The notes beneath the pieces are model-generated. The model was not told the origin of the DNA and did not search any database. It was given only the letters and a program-made list of their open reading frames with translations. The position numbers were made by a program, and so were the translations under genes. Below, in pieces: positions 19,104 to 27,650 of a DNA stretch of 64,000 nucleotides. This stretch comes from Thermohalobaculum sp965263335 (GTDB taxonomy: Bacteria; Pseudomonadota; Alphaproteobacteria; Rhodobacterales; Rhodobacteraceae). Each line of letters opens with the position of its first letter. Position 1 is the first letter of the stretch. The stretch is taken from positions 33,912-97,911 of the forward strand of contig CBDHHE010000009.1 in assembly GCA_965263335.1 (NCBI GenBank). The letters are read 5' to 3'.

Positions 19104-19670
19104 TCACTCGGTCCCACCTTCATGCGTTACAAACTCATCTATAGCCGACAAGGCTCCCGGATGCAGCATGGGACGCATACGAACTTCGTCGGGTGATATC
19201 GCATCCGGTAAGTCCGCCAGACTGGACAGCACGGCATGCGTGACAATGGCGACATGGTTGTCGAGAACGTCATCACGCACCACGAATTCCAGATCCGCAA
19301 AGGCATAGACCAGGCTCAGCCCCACCGGACCGTCTGTGGCGAAGGGGCCGGATCCCTGGCGCATGGACGCAACGTTCGCGCCGGAGAGCAGCGCGAATTG
19401 GAACTGATCCGTCCGCAACAGATCATAGGCCCGGCGCAGGTTGCGGGCCCGTGCAGGACGCGCGCTGGCCTCTGGCGCCGTCTGGTTGATCGCCTCCACA
19501 AGCCGTTTGGAATAGGGATAGCTTTCTGCATCATCTCGGGTGCTCAGCACCAAAAGGTGCTTTTGCCGGTAAACCGCGTATTGCCCCCATGGCGAATGGG
19601 CCCGCGCAAGCCCGGGAAGCAAAGCCGCTGACGCGGCGGCGAGAAACGAACGACGGTGTATCAAAGACAT
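19104..19670 (-). CDS. Small exported protein with binding-protein-like sequence
   Basis: 188 residues. The N-terminus MSLIHRRSFLAAASAALL has a twin-arginine-like RR-x-F-L start and ends ARAHS. The rest (LVLSTRDDAESYPYSKRLVEAI, FALLSGANVASM) resembles part of a periplasmic solute-binding (TAXI/PhnD-like) fold but is shorter than usual. Methanol-type dehydrogenase operons carry a comparable MxaJ/XoxJ protein beside a cytochrome, so it may help the quinoprotein rather than a transporter. That comparison is inference. Confidence 0.7.
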   Translation of the reverse strand: MSLIHRRSFLAAASAALLPGLARAHSPWGQYAVYRQKHLLVLSTRDDAESYPYSKRLVEAINQTAPEASARPARARNLRRAYDLLRTDQFQFALLSGANVASMRQGSGPFATDGPVGLSLVYAFADLEFVVRDDVLDNHVAIVTHAVLSSLADLPDAISPDEVRMRPMLHPGALSAIDEFVTHEGGTE

Positions 19671-19708
19671 TTGCGAGCCGGACCGCCCCGTAAGGGCGGC
19701 CCTATTGA

Positions 19709-20977
19709 TCAATAATGCCGGAACTTGTCGAACACGCTGAGGTTCAGCGTGGCAGAGACGACATAGTTCGGGACATCAACCACCTGCCCGATCCGCAGAT
19801 CCACCGCGACCGAGCTTAGCACATAGGCCTGTTCGCGCGTCAGCCCGTGCTCTTCGACAATGTAGTCGATCATTTGCAAGAGCGCATGCCTAGCGGCCAC
19901 GGTCAGATCCTCGTTGAGGTTTTCGAGGTTTTCGATCTTCTCGCTCGACAGATAGGCGTGGCTTGGCGGGATCTCACCAGCGCCCTTCAGCGGAATCCCG
20001 ATCGTTTGATAGTAGCGATTGGGTTCGATCTTCACGATCTGGTTGTTGCCCTTGGTGGCGGGCATGACGAGGCTTTCGCCCTTACCTTTGTGGATCTCGA
20101 CAACGCGCAATGTCGTGACCGAGCCCATTTCAATCGCCGTGCCCGAGACTTCGCCATCACCTTGCGCATAATGGATGTCGCCCACGAACAGGCCGCACCC
20201 ATCGATGAAGCAGGGAAACAGCATCCGCGTGCCGATCTGCTGTTGTTGCACGTCCATGTTGCCGCCGTTTTCGCGGGGCGGGATGGTGCGCAGGCACCGG
20301 TCTTCGGCCGTGCCGCCTTCGCCACAAAGATCAGCGGGCAGCGCGCCGGGACCGGAGGGCGTCAGCACGACACCACCCGCGCCGGCAAGGTCGGCTTCGC
20401 GTTTCAGGATCTTGTCCAGTTCAGGCTCACCCGGCATGACACCAATGGAACCGGGGAAGGCTTCGAATGGGATCGTAATACCCGGCATCCCATCTGAGAC
20501 CGCACCGTTTCGCGTGAGACGCCAGTTGACGATGTAGGGCTCGGTGAAGACGTCGCGCAGGAAGCCAAAGCCAGGCGCGATCACGGTATAGCCGTATTCA
20601 TCGGGGACGATGTCGACAATCTCGACCTCGATCGCGTCACCGCGTTCGGCTCCGGTGATGGTCACCGGCCCGCTCATCGGGTGGACAAGGCCCAGATCCA
20701 CCGTCGCCAGATCGTCGGCCACGGAATCCAGACGAAACTCGGAATCGAGCGCATCGCGGGTGTGGAAGATGATCATATCCCCAACGTTCGCGGTGGCTTT
20801 GCTGGGAATATCGGGGTGGTAACGGTTGAAACAATTGGGATCGTCGGAACAGTGATCCCCTTCTTTGGTGATGACGACCTTGTTCATCCATGTCTGATCG
20901 GTCGTATCTGCGACCACGGGTGAGAACAAACCGACTGACGAGATAACACACACCGCAAGTGAAACTGCGTGTCGCAT
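19709..20977 (-). CDS. Secreted acetamidase/formamidase family protein
   Basis: 422 residues. The body matches the FmdA/AmdA family, with PMSGPVTITGAERGDAIEVE, PGFGFLRD, GEVSGTAIEM and FIDGCGLFVGDIHYAQGDGE. Family members hydrolyse short amides to ammonia and a carboxylate. Unlike typical cytosolic FmdA, this one starts with a clear signal peptide (MRHAVSLAVCVISSVGLF, cleavage near VVADT), so it should act in the periplasm. It heads an operon with the exported small protein, cytochrome c and PQQ-type dehydrogenase. A GGGAGGATACT ribosome region precedes the ATG. Confidence 0.85.
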   Translation of the reverse strand: MRHAVSLAVCVISSVGLFSPVVADTTDQTWMNKVVITKEGDHCSDDPNCFNRYHPDIPSKATANVGDMIIFHTRDALDSEFRLDSVADDLATVDLGLVHPMSGPVTITGAERGDAIEVEIVDIVPDEYGYTVIAPGFGFLRDVFTEPYIVNWRLTRNGAVSDGMPGITIPFEAFPGSIGVMPGEPELDKILKREADLAGAGGVVLTPSGPGALPADLCGEGGTAEDRCLRTIPPRENGGNMDVQQQQIGTRMLFPCFIDGCGLFVGDIHYAQGDGEVSGTAIEMGSVTTLRVVEIHKGKGESLVMPATKGNNQIVKIEPNRYYQTIGIPLKGAGEIPPSHAYLSSEKIENLENLNEDLTVAARHALLQMIDYIVEEHGLTREQAYVLSSVAVDLRIGQVVDVPNYVVSATLNLSVFDKFRHY

Positions 20978-21103
20978 AGTATCCTCCCAAATTTTATAGA
21001 CGGGAGCTTACGAAGCATTTCACGTGCAATCAACAGAACCCTGAGCAAACCGATCAGACGCGGCCTCGACCCGGTGCTGCGCGGGTGGTCTGCTGAAATT
21101 GGC

Positions 21104-21136
21104 GACGCCCCTGCCTCAATCCACGGCAGAGGCGTC
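21104..21136 (-). terminator. Hairpin terminator after malectin-domain gene
   Basis: GACGCC-C-CTGCC pairs with GGCAG-A-GGCGTC (11 bp with one mismatch) around a 9-base loop, 13 bases beyond the stop at 21149. On the minus strand the hairpin is followed by CAATTTC, a weak T-run. Confidence 0.55.
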
Positions 21137-21148
21137 ACTGGCCCGCAT

Positions 21149-23317
21149 TTAGGCGATCGCGAAGTCGTCCGTGATCGTGCCTTGGGCGAAGGTTTCATCC
21201 AAATCGCCACTGGCGTCCCAGATCGAGAAGCCTGCGAGTTTCGGGTTTTGCACCTCGGCCGTCGTGGCGATGGTGAGCGACCCGTCTGTCACTTCAACCT
21301 GACCGATCAGATCAAGCGCGGCGTTAAAGCCCGCAGTATCTGCGAGATCGAGATCGTTGAACACGATGGTATCTTCGACGACGACATCAAAGACTCGTTG
21401 ACCTGCATTCTGGGCGCCCGACCAGATTTCGGCAAAGTTCAGTTCAACGTCATAGGTGCCATTTTCCACAGCAACGTCATAGGTAAACCCGCCGGGCTTC
21501 CAACGTTCAGTCTGATAGAGCCCGTCGTCATCCGTGCCAGCGATGGCCGCGTTCGTGCTGAAGCTGTTGCCATTGTCAAAGTCGTCGGCCGCGTAAACCA
21601 GCCCATTGGCTGCGGTGAAGCTTCCGCCACCAGCGTTGACCGCGACAACCAGCCCACTGGGATCGGACGAAACAGGGGGTTCGGCCGCATCGCCGTCCAG
21701 CGAGAAAGCGTAAAGCTGCCCGCTTCCGTTCGCACCATCCGTCAAAGCAAAGTTCAGGGTTCCGTCGGCAGGATCGCGACCAGCGCCGATGTCGATGGCA
21801 AAGGTGTTCTCCATCGTGTCGCGGTTGTAGATGAATTTGCCGTTTGCATCGCGAGGCCCGTCATCCGCGTGGATATTGACCGGATAGACCGCGCCATCGA
21901 TCACAAGGCCGTCGATATGCCGGCTGTTGCCCCATTCGCCGGACGACTGCAGCAACCGATCGTAGTCGAAGACGAGGTCCAGTATGCCGGTTCCTGCGTT
22001 GTAGCTGGCGCTGTCGAGTGGCGACTGGTGATCGGGATCAAGCGTGTAGACAACAGGATCGTCGTCCGGCGCATCCATCGGCTCATCAACGGGATCGACC
22101 GGGGGATCATTTGGCGCAATGTCATCCAGAATACCCGATGCGTCGATGTAATCGAGCGCATCATCCGCGGTGCCGTCCTCGGCCCCTGTCAGCGCGTACC
22201 AGAGCATGCCTGCGTCTGACGCGTCGTTCTTCTTGATCCCATTTCCGGTAACAGTTGCGCCCTCCATCGCGGCGCGCGCCTCAGCAATCAATGGCGCGTC
22301 CGATCCGTCCATCGCGTTCCAACCGTTGTTGTTGAAGCCCTGATCGTTGTTGTTGCCCCAATTCTGGTCACGGATGTCGACTTGCTGAACACCCGGGAAA
22401 TCCTGTGCGATGTCCGACCATGTGCGGGCCTCTGTCTGGCCCGGGCGGTTGATGGTATCACGGTTTTCGTTCCAGCTGGAATGGGACAGCAGCCGGATGT
22501 TCGCGTGATACTGCGGATCGGTTTGTTCCAACGCGCGGTAGGCGGCTTCCATGGGGCCTCCCTCGATCATCAGGACCTTTTGACCTGACTCAAGCAAGGC
22601 GACCAGCGTGTCCGTCGTGCCCGCGATATCGTCCTGATACCCATACGCATCGATCCCCAGCGACCGGGAAAAGGCCGCGGAATCGTCCAGCTTGGCAAGT
22701 TGCCGGTCGTCATTCCTCTCGGCAATGTTGTTGCCATAAAAGAACGTCATGCGGTCCGTGATCCCTGCGGCGGCAGAGAGCACGGCGGCGATTGGCATGG
22801 CGGCGATGTCATCTTCGTCGTTGTTGTTACCGTCGAAGTGGAAAATCACCTGATCCGCCCATGCCACCAGACCATTGGGATCAATCGGGCCAGATCCGGC
22901 GGGATCTTCTGGCATCGGATCAGGCTCCGGCTCCGGCGCGGGGTCCACGGGAAGGGGCGGATCGACTGGATCAGAGGAGGCGTCGCCATCTGCCACGGTA
23001 AAGCTGATGCTGTCGCTTCCGAGATTCGCGCCGGTGCCGTCCGCGCCTGCATGAAACACGACCTCCAGCGTATGGCTACCGGGCGACAATGCGCCGTCAA
23101 AGAAGTCACCTCCGCTATCCCCGAAAAGGGCGTAAGGTACGACGTTTTCGGTGCGCGCGAAGTCTCCGTCGAGATAGAAGCTGACACTCCCGACATCGAT
23201 GTCCGGGTCGACGACGACACCAAGCGAGGTGCCGGAAAGCATGGCACCGTCGACAAGAGGTGTCTCTGCCAGCGTGTCTGTGGCCGTATCAACGGCGCGG
23301 AAAGTGGCGATTGGCAT
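21149..23317 (-). CDS. Large acidic multi-domain protein with malectin-like C-terminal domain
   Basis: 722 residues with no classical signal peptide and very acidic. Residues about 1-110 look like an Ig-like beta domain (SVSFYLDGDFARTENVVPYAL). A Pro/Asp/Glu linker (about 115-145) follows. The middle domain (about 150-400), with QVIFHFDGNNNDEDDIAAMP, resembles nucleoside-hydrolase-like folds that start with an Asp cluster. After a second acidic linker comes another beta domain, and the end (about 560-710, AVNAGGGSF...YDVELNFAEIWSGAQNAGQRVFDV) matches malectin-type carbohydrate-binding domains. Probably exported without Sec, possibly by a type I system, and acting on polysaccharide or glycoconjugate; no RTX repeats are seen. 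Confidence 0.75.
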   Translation of the reverse strand: MPIATFRAVDTATDTLAETPLVDGAMLSGTSLGVVVDPDIDVGSVSFYLDGDFARTENVVPYALFGDSGGDFFDGALSPGSHTLEVVFHAGADGTGANLGSDSISFTVADGDASSDPVDPPLPVDPAPEPEPDPMPEDPAGSGPIDPNGLVAWADQVIFHFDGNNNDEDDIAAMPIAAVLSAAAGITDRMTFFYGNNIAERNDDRQLAKLDDSAAFSRSLGIDAYGYQDDIAGTTDTLVALLESGQKVLMIEGGPMEAAYRALEQTDPQYHANIRLLSHSSWNENRDTINRPGQTEARTWSDIAQDFPGVQQVDIRDQNWGNNNDQGFNNNGWNAMDGSDAPLIAEARAAMEGATVTGNGIKKNDASDAGMLWYALTGAEDGTADDALDYIDASGILDDIAPNDPPVDPVDEPMDAPDDDPVVYTLDPDHQSPLDSASYNAGTGILDLVFDYDRLLQSSGEWGNSRHIDGLVIDGAVYPVNIHADDGPRDANGKFIYNRDTMENTFAIDIGAGRDPADGTLNFALTDGANGSGQLYAFSLDGDAAEPPVSSDPSGLVVAVNAGGGSFTAANGLVYAADDFDNGNSFSTNAAIAGTDDDGLYQTERWKPGGFTYDVAVENGTYDVELNFAEIWSGAQNAGQRVFDVVVEDTIVFNDLDLADTAGFNAALDLIGQVEVTDGSLTIATTAEVQNPKLAGFSIWDASGDLDETFAQGTITDDFAIA

Positions 23318-24340
23318 TGTGTTATCCTTCGTTTCGAGGGTTGGTGATGTGCCCGGCTCGGGTTGCAGTCCGGCTCTGAGACAGGTGCGAGATCAGGCTC
23401 CGGCGCGGGTTCTGGTTGTGTGTTTGGATCATGCTGGGGCGGCGGGGCAGCGGAGGTTTCAACAGGCCGCGATCAATCTGGGTCCAGCTTTCCCTCTTGG
23501 CGTCGGTTTGGGTCTCGGTCCGACTGCTTGGTGCCTTGGCGATGAGACTTTCGCTGTTGTCTGTGATCTTTGGCTTCATCCGTGCGTCCGTCCCTGTGAG
23601 GATGCGTTGCAGCGGAGGCTAGGAGAGATCAGCCGCTGCACGAAGCCGGGGAAGGAACAGGCCGGGTTTTCAGCAAGAACTCTCCGCAGGCCGCGCGCAC
23701 GAGCCCTACAGTCCCGCATAGGGCATTGAAAAATATGCGGCTTTTTGATGCGCTGGCTTCCGCCGGGCGATTTCCGCCGATGATCGATGTGGGCCCCGCG
23801 CGGGCAGAGGCTCGCCGAGAACCAGACCATCTGCGCGAGACTTTGCTGCGCAGTGGCGCGGCACCGCGTGAAGGACCGACTCAGTCAGGTCGCCTCATGA
23901 CCGCTGGATACCCGCTGCGAGATGGTTCGAACTTTGGTGACCCAAGATCCTTCGCCGTACAGATGGGAGCGCGAGATGTACACGGCGCCGCGCTTCAAAG
24001 CCTCTGTTTTGGGGCCCCGGAGCGGCGTCGTGTACACAACCTCTTCTGAAACGTACACCACCACGCGGCCGCCGGTTTGACAGTCACGACAACATTTCGG
24101 TCCGGGCCATCCGAGCGGTTTTGACCAAGGATGCAACGTGACTTTAAGGGTAAGACAACAAGCACACATCTCTTGTCCGGGACTTTGCCGCCGTTCACCA
24201 AATGACGGCAAATGGCAGCTGATAGCCAGTCGCCTAGAAAACAACACATTCGATTTCCAATTTATGTCTTAATTTTGGGCCATTTGCCTAACTGGCGTGC
24301 ACAATCACCCCCTGCGCGCAAGAAATAGAAAGGATTCTTA
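23318..24340. other. Gene-poor kilobase with repeated TGTACAC-type motifs
   Basis: No convincing intact gene. One minus frame near 23340-23480 encodes a Pro/Glu-rich stretch (APPPQHDPNTQPEPAPEPD) like the linkers of the downstream malectin protein, perhaps a decayed copy. A minus frame at 23885-24070 encodes VVYVSEEVVYTTP...GAVYISRSHLYGEGSWV, faintly SH3-like, but with no credible start. GTACAC occurs at 23978-23983, 24032-24037 and 24053-24058. The promoter of the 24341 gene should lie at the right end. Confidence 0.4.
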
Positions 24341-24976
24341 ATGTTACGAGTCGCCACTGCTATGGCCGCAATCGTTGCGAGCACAGCGTTTGCGCAAGCG
24401 CAAGAAGTCAACATCACGCCCGAAGACTACAGCTTCTCTGTGTCCGTGAATGGCGACGCGATTGTATATGAGCGTAACCAAGACCAAACCGCAGTTATCG
24501 AGGGAGACTTTGCCAAGACTTCGCGGCAATGCCCACCGTTCTGCGTGCATGCGATGTCCGCCGCCGAGGGCGTGGAAACGGTTGGCGAACTTGAATTGAT
24601 CAAGTTCATGGAAACGCATGTTTCTGAGGGTACAGGGCTTCTCGTCGATAGTCGCATCCCCGAATGGTATCAAAAGGGCACCATACCCGGCGCGATCAAC
24701 ATTCCGTTTTCCGTCATGTCGCCAGATAACCAGTATCGCGATCAGATCCTGGAAGCCTTGGGGGCCAAAGTTGAAGATGGCGCGTCGGACTTCAGCGAAG
24801 CGAAAGACCTCCTGCTGTTCTGCAACGGTCCTTGGTGCGATCAATCTCCGCGTGCCATCGCTGACCTACTCGATGCAGGTTATCCGGCAGAGAAGATCCG
24901 CTACTACCGTGGCGGAATGCAGCTGTGGCTCTTGCTTGGCTTCAATACGGTTACTGATACCGCAGACAAGTCTTAA
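24341..24976 (+). CDS. Secreted rhodanese-domain protein
   Basis: 211 residues with a signal peptide (about 1-20, AFAQAQE). A rhodanese fold covers about 80-205: LLVDSRIPEWYQKGTIPGAINIP and an active-site loop FCNGPWCDQS with the catalytic cysteine first in the loop (about 166). A CPPFC motif at about 65-69 adds a possible disulfide. It could carry sulfur or act in thiol chemistry in the periplasm. An AAAGGA ribosome site precedes the ATG. The LysM gene follows 15 bases downstream, so both are likely in one transcript. Confidence 0.85.
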   Translation: MLRVATAMAAIVASTAFAQAQEVNITPEDYSFSVSVNGDAIVYERNQDQTAVIEGDFAKTSRQCPPFCVHAMSAAEGVETVGELELIKFMETHVSEGTGLLVDSRIPEWYQKGTIPGAINIPFSVMSPDNQYRDQILEALGAKVEDGASDFSEAKDLLLFCNGPWCDQSPRAIADLLDAGYPAEKIRYYRGGMQLWLLLGFNTVTDTADKS

Positions 24977-24991
24977 GGCTGGGGGACAGGC

Positions 24992-25549
24992 ATGAAGACC
25001 ATTCTATGCACCGCCGCATTGGTCGCTCTGACCGCAAATGCCAGCGTCGCTCAGGAGACCGATCAAAGCCAAATGCTCGCGCTGACGCAAAGTGTTCTGC
25101 AAGGGATCAATGGAACCTCGGAGCCAGCGCCACAGGAACAGCAGACCGATCTTTCATCTCTCATCGCGCAGGCGATGGAAGAGGGCCAGTCTGATGCGTA
25201 TCTCGAAGCATTAATCGGCGAGGCAGTCGAGCGAGGCTCTATCGAAGTGCCTGAGGCCATGGTTTCAACGGAAGGTGAAGTTGACACTGAGACGCTGCTT
25301 GCTTCTTTGGTCAGTCAATCGCTTCAGGGCACCGATGCAGATCAGGCTCTCGTCTCAGAAGCGACTAACATCTCCGGAGAACAACCGGAACCGCGCCGCC
25401 ATACGGTCGTAAGCGGCGATAGCCTCGCGGGCATTGCAAGGCGATATTATGGCGACGCCACAAAATTTGACACGATCTATGAGGCAAATCGCGATACAAT
25501 CGAGCGTCCCAGCCTGATCAGGGTCGGTCAGGTGATCCTCATACCCTGA
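24992..25549 (+). CDS. Secreted LysM-domain protein
   Basis: 185 residues. It has a signal peptide (about 1-20, ending SVAQE), an acidic helical middle, and a C-terminal LysM domain (about 136-185): HTVVSGDSLAGIARRYYGDATKFDTI followed by RVGQVILIP. LysM binds peptidoglycan, so the protein is probably held at the cell wall. It is cotranscribed with the secreted rhodanese and may anchor or assist it; this link is inference. Confidence 0.85.
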   Translation: MKTILCTAALVALTANASVAQETDQSQMLALTQSVLQGINGTSEPAPQEQQTDLSSLIAQAMEEGQSDAYLEALIGEAVERGSIEVPEAMVSTEGEVDTETLLASLVSQSLQGTDADQALVSEATNISGEQPEPRRHTVVSGDSLAGIARRYYGDATKFDTIYEANRDTIERPSLIRVGQVILIP

Positions 25550-25846
25550 TCGAAGCCAAACAACGAAAGAGGGGCCATTGGCCCCCCTTCTGCACATGAA
25601 CGCGCGACAAGATGACCTGATCGTTACGTTCTGCGAAACAAGTCTTCCGTGAACTTTGCAGCATCGGTAACTCTGGCCTCTTTGCGGACCGTCTCTGCCG
25701 CGGCGTATTGTCCAGTGTTCGACTTCATCGAGGCGGTCAACGCGGATCGTTGCATTTCCGAACCACTTGGGGGACGGCGATCGGCAAGCGCGTTTGCGGC
25801 GTTGGTATCCGATCAAGTAGCCGATCCACTGCAGTAGCGCGGTCCG
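25550..25846. other. Intergenic region with hairpin after LysM gene
   Basis: GGGGCC-ATT-GGCCCC at 25571-25585, followed by CCTTCT, is a probable weak terminator for the rhodanese-LysM transcript and possibly also for the minus-strand permease gene ending at 25847. I see no gene in the remaining 260 bases. Confidence 0.5.
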
Positions 25847-26647
25847 TTACTTGATCCCGGCGCGCATGAAGCTTTGCACGAATTGCCTTTGGAACAGCAG
25901 GAATGCGATCAGGAGCGGGCCGGATGTCATGAGCGTGGCCGCGTTGATCACGCTCCATTCCACGCCAGAGTCGATGGACGCAAAGATGGACAGGCCGACG
26001 GTGACGGGGCGGGTCTCGACCGAATTGGTGACGATGAGCGGCCAGAGGAAGTTGTTCCAATGGTGGCTGACCGAGACGAGCCCGTAAGCCAGATAGGTGG
26101 GGATCGCGAGCGGGACGTAGACCTTCAGGAGGATGCCCAAGGTGGACATGCCCTCGATCTGGGCGGCCTCCTCCAACTCCTTTGGTACTGACATGAACGT
26201 TTGCCGCAGCAGGAAGATCCCGAAGCCCGAGGCGACATAGGGGATCGCGATGGCGGCGATCGTGTCGATCAGGTTCAGGTTCCGGATCAGCTTGTAGTTT
26301 TCGACGATCAGGATGTCGGGCATGACCAGAAGCTGCACGAGGACCAGCGCAAAGAGGATGTCCCGCCCGGGGAAGCGGTAGCGCGCGAAGGCGTAGGCCG
26401 CGAGGGTGCAGAGCACGAATTGCCCGATGAGGATCGCGGTCACGAGGATGAACGTGTTCAGGAAGTAGCGGGCAAAGGGCGCGGCCTCCCACGCTTTGCC
26501 GAAGTTCTCGAGCGTGAGCGGTGCGAAAAGGTCGAAGTTGGCCTCGTATGCCGCCGGATGGAATGCCGTCCAGACCGCATAGGCCAGCGGCAAGACCCAC
26601 AGAAGGGCCAGCGTCCATGCGCCGAAGAGGTTCAGCGCGCGGGTCAT
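25847..26647 (-). CDS. ABC transporter permease, MalG/UgpE type
   Basis: 266 residues, six predicted membrane helices. The EAA loop EEAAQIEGMSTLGILLKVYVPLAIP is well conserved. It overlaps the preceding permease by 4 bases (ATGA) and is last in the operon that begins with the DeoR regulator or further upstream. It pairs with the 26644-27519 product. Confidence 0.92.
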   Translation of the reverse strand: MTRALNLFGAWTLALLWVLPLAYAVWTAFHPAAYEANFDLFAPLTLENFGKAWEAAPFARYFLNTFILVTAILIGQFVLCTLAAYAFARYRFPGRDILFALVLVQLLVMPDILIVENYKLIRNLNLIDTIAAIAIPYVASGFGIFLLRQTFMSVPKELEEAAQIEGMSTLGILLKVYVPLAIPTYLAYGLVSVSHHWNNFLWPLIVTNSVETRPVTVGLSIFASIDSGVEWSVINAATLMTSGPLLIAFLLFQRQFVQSFMRAGIK

Positions 26648-27519
26648 TTGTAGTGCACCCTGCGGTCAAAGACGAAGAACTGCCCGATGGCGAGGATGCC
26701 GAGGATCGCCAGCAGGATGACCGTGAGCGTGGCGGCATAGGCCGTGTCCCAGAAGCGGAAGGCGACCTCGTAGATGTAAAAGAGCAAGAGCGATGAGGCA
26801 TTGTCCGGCCCGCCGCCGGTGAGGATGAAGATGTGGTCGACCATGCGGAAAGAGTTCACGACGGCGTTGATCGACACAAAGAGCGTGGTGGGCATCAGGA
26901 GCGGAAAGGTCACGCGTCGGAAGATGGTCCAGGGACCGGCGCCTTCGATCCGGGCGGCCTCGATCAGGCTGGGCGGGATGGTTTGCAGGGCGGCGAGGTA
27001 GAAGATCATGAAGAAGCCGGCCTCTTTCCAGATCGTCACGATCATCACGCCGATGAGGGCGGTGTCGGGTTGGCCGAGGATGTTCGATTGTCCCATGCCA
27101 AAGAGGCCGGTGATCTGGTCTATGAGGCCGAAACCGGGCGTGTAGAAGAACATCCAGATGTTGGCCACCGCGATCATGGGCAGAACTGTGGGGGTGAAAT
27201 AGGCCATGCGCACAAACCCGCGCCCGGCGAGCCGTTCGTTCACCCACAGCGCCATGGCCAGGGCAATGGCGATGGATGTGGGGATGGTGCCGAGTGCGAA
27301 CCAGAGGTTGTTGCCAAGGACTTTCCAGAAGATCGGGTCGCTGATCAGCGTGTCGTAATTGTCAAACCCGGCCCAGCGGGCGGGCCTGCGCCCGCGCGGT
27401 GTGGTGTAGAGACTGTTCCAGAGCGTCGTGATGGCGGGCAAATGCGTGAATGCCACCAGGAACACGAAGGCTGGGGTCAGCAAGAGCCATGCGTGGATCC
27501 ATTGTCGTGACTGCAGCAT
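26644..27519 (-). CDS. ABC transporter permease, MalF/UgpA type
   Basis: 291 residues with six membrane helices and the EAA loop IEAARIEGAGPWTIFRRVTFPLLMP. Start ATG 27519 fits the usual MalF/UgpA N-terminus (WLLLTPAFVFLVAF); an upstream start at 27645 would run through a palindromic repeat. It belongs to the Ugp-like importer with the ATPase at 28996 and binding protein at 27651. Confidence 0.9.
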   Translation of the reverse strand: MLQSRQWIHAWLLLTPAFVFLVAFTHLPAITTLWNSLYTTPRGRRPARWAGFDNYDTLISDPIFWKVLGNNLWFALGTIPTSIAIALAMALWVNERLAGRGFVRMAYFTPTVLPMIAVANIWMFFYTPGFGLIDQITGLFGMGQSNILGQPDTALIGVMIVTIWKEAGFFMIFYLAALQTIPPSLIEAARIEGAGPWTIFRRVTFPLLMPTTLFVSINAVVNSFRMVDHIFILTGGGPDNASSLLLFYIYEVAFRFWDTAYAATLTVILLAILGILAIGQFFVFDRRVHYK

Positions 27520-27543
27520 TTCGCGTTTCCGTCGGCTTGTGCG

Positions 27544-27617
27544 ACCCCGTCCCGGACTTGATCCGGGACCTCTTGTGGCGCGTTGAGGCGGAGGCCCCGG
27601 ATCAAGTCCGGGGCGCG
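27544..27617. repeat. REP-like inverted repeat
   Basis: Two arms, CCCGGACTTGATCCGGGAC near 27551 and CCCCGGATCAAGTCCGGGG at 27595-27613, are inverted copies over about 22 bases with one mismatch. Each arm is itself palindromic. This core recurs as a dispersed intergenic palindrome in many alphaproteobacteria. It lies between the binding-protein and permease genes, where such hairpins stabilise the upstream mRNA. Confidence 0.7.
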
Positions 27618-27650
27618 GCGGGGCGTGAGGTTTCCGCCCCGCCAATTGAC

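Noticed and set aside
23920..23945. GGTTCGAAC sequence like a tRNA T arm
   Set aside because: The flanking bases do not form the T stem and no acceptor or anticodon arms can be built on either strand.
24341..25549. Rhodanese-LysM pair considered as part of the sulfide module
   Set aside because: It lies 23 kb away, lacks the shared palindrome in its promoter, and is separated by unrelated operons.
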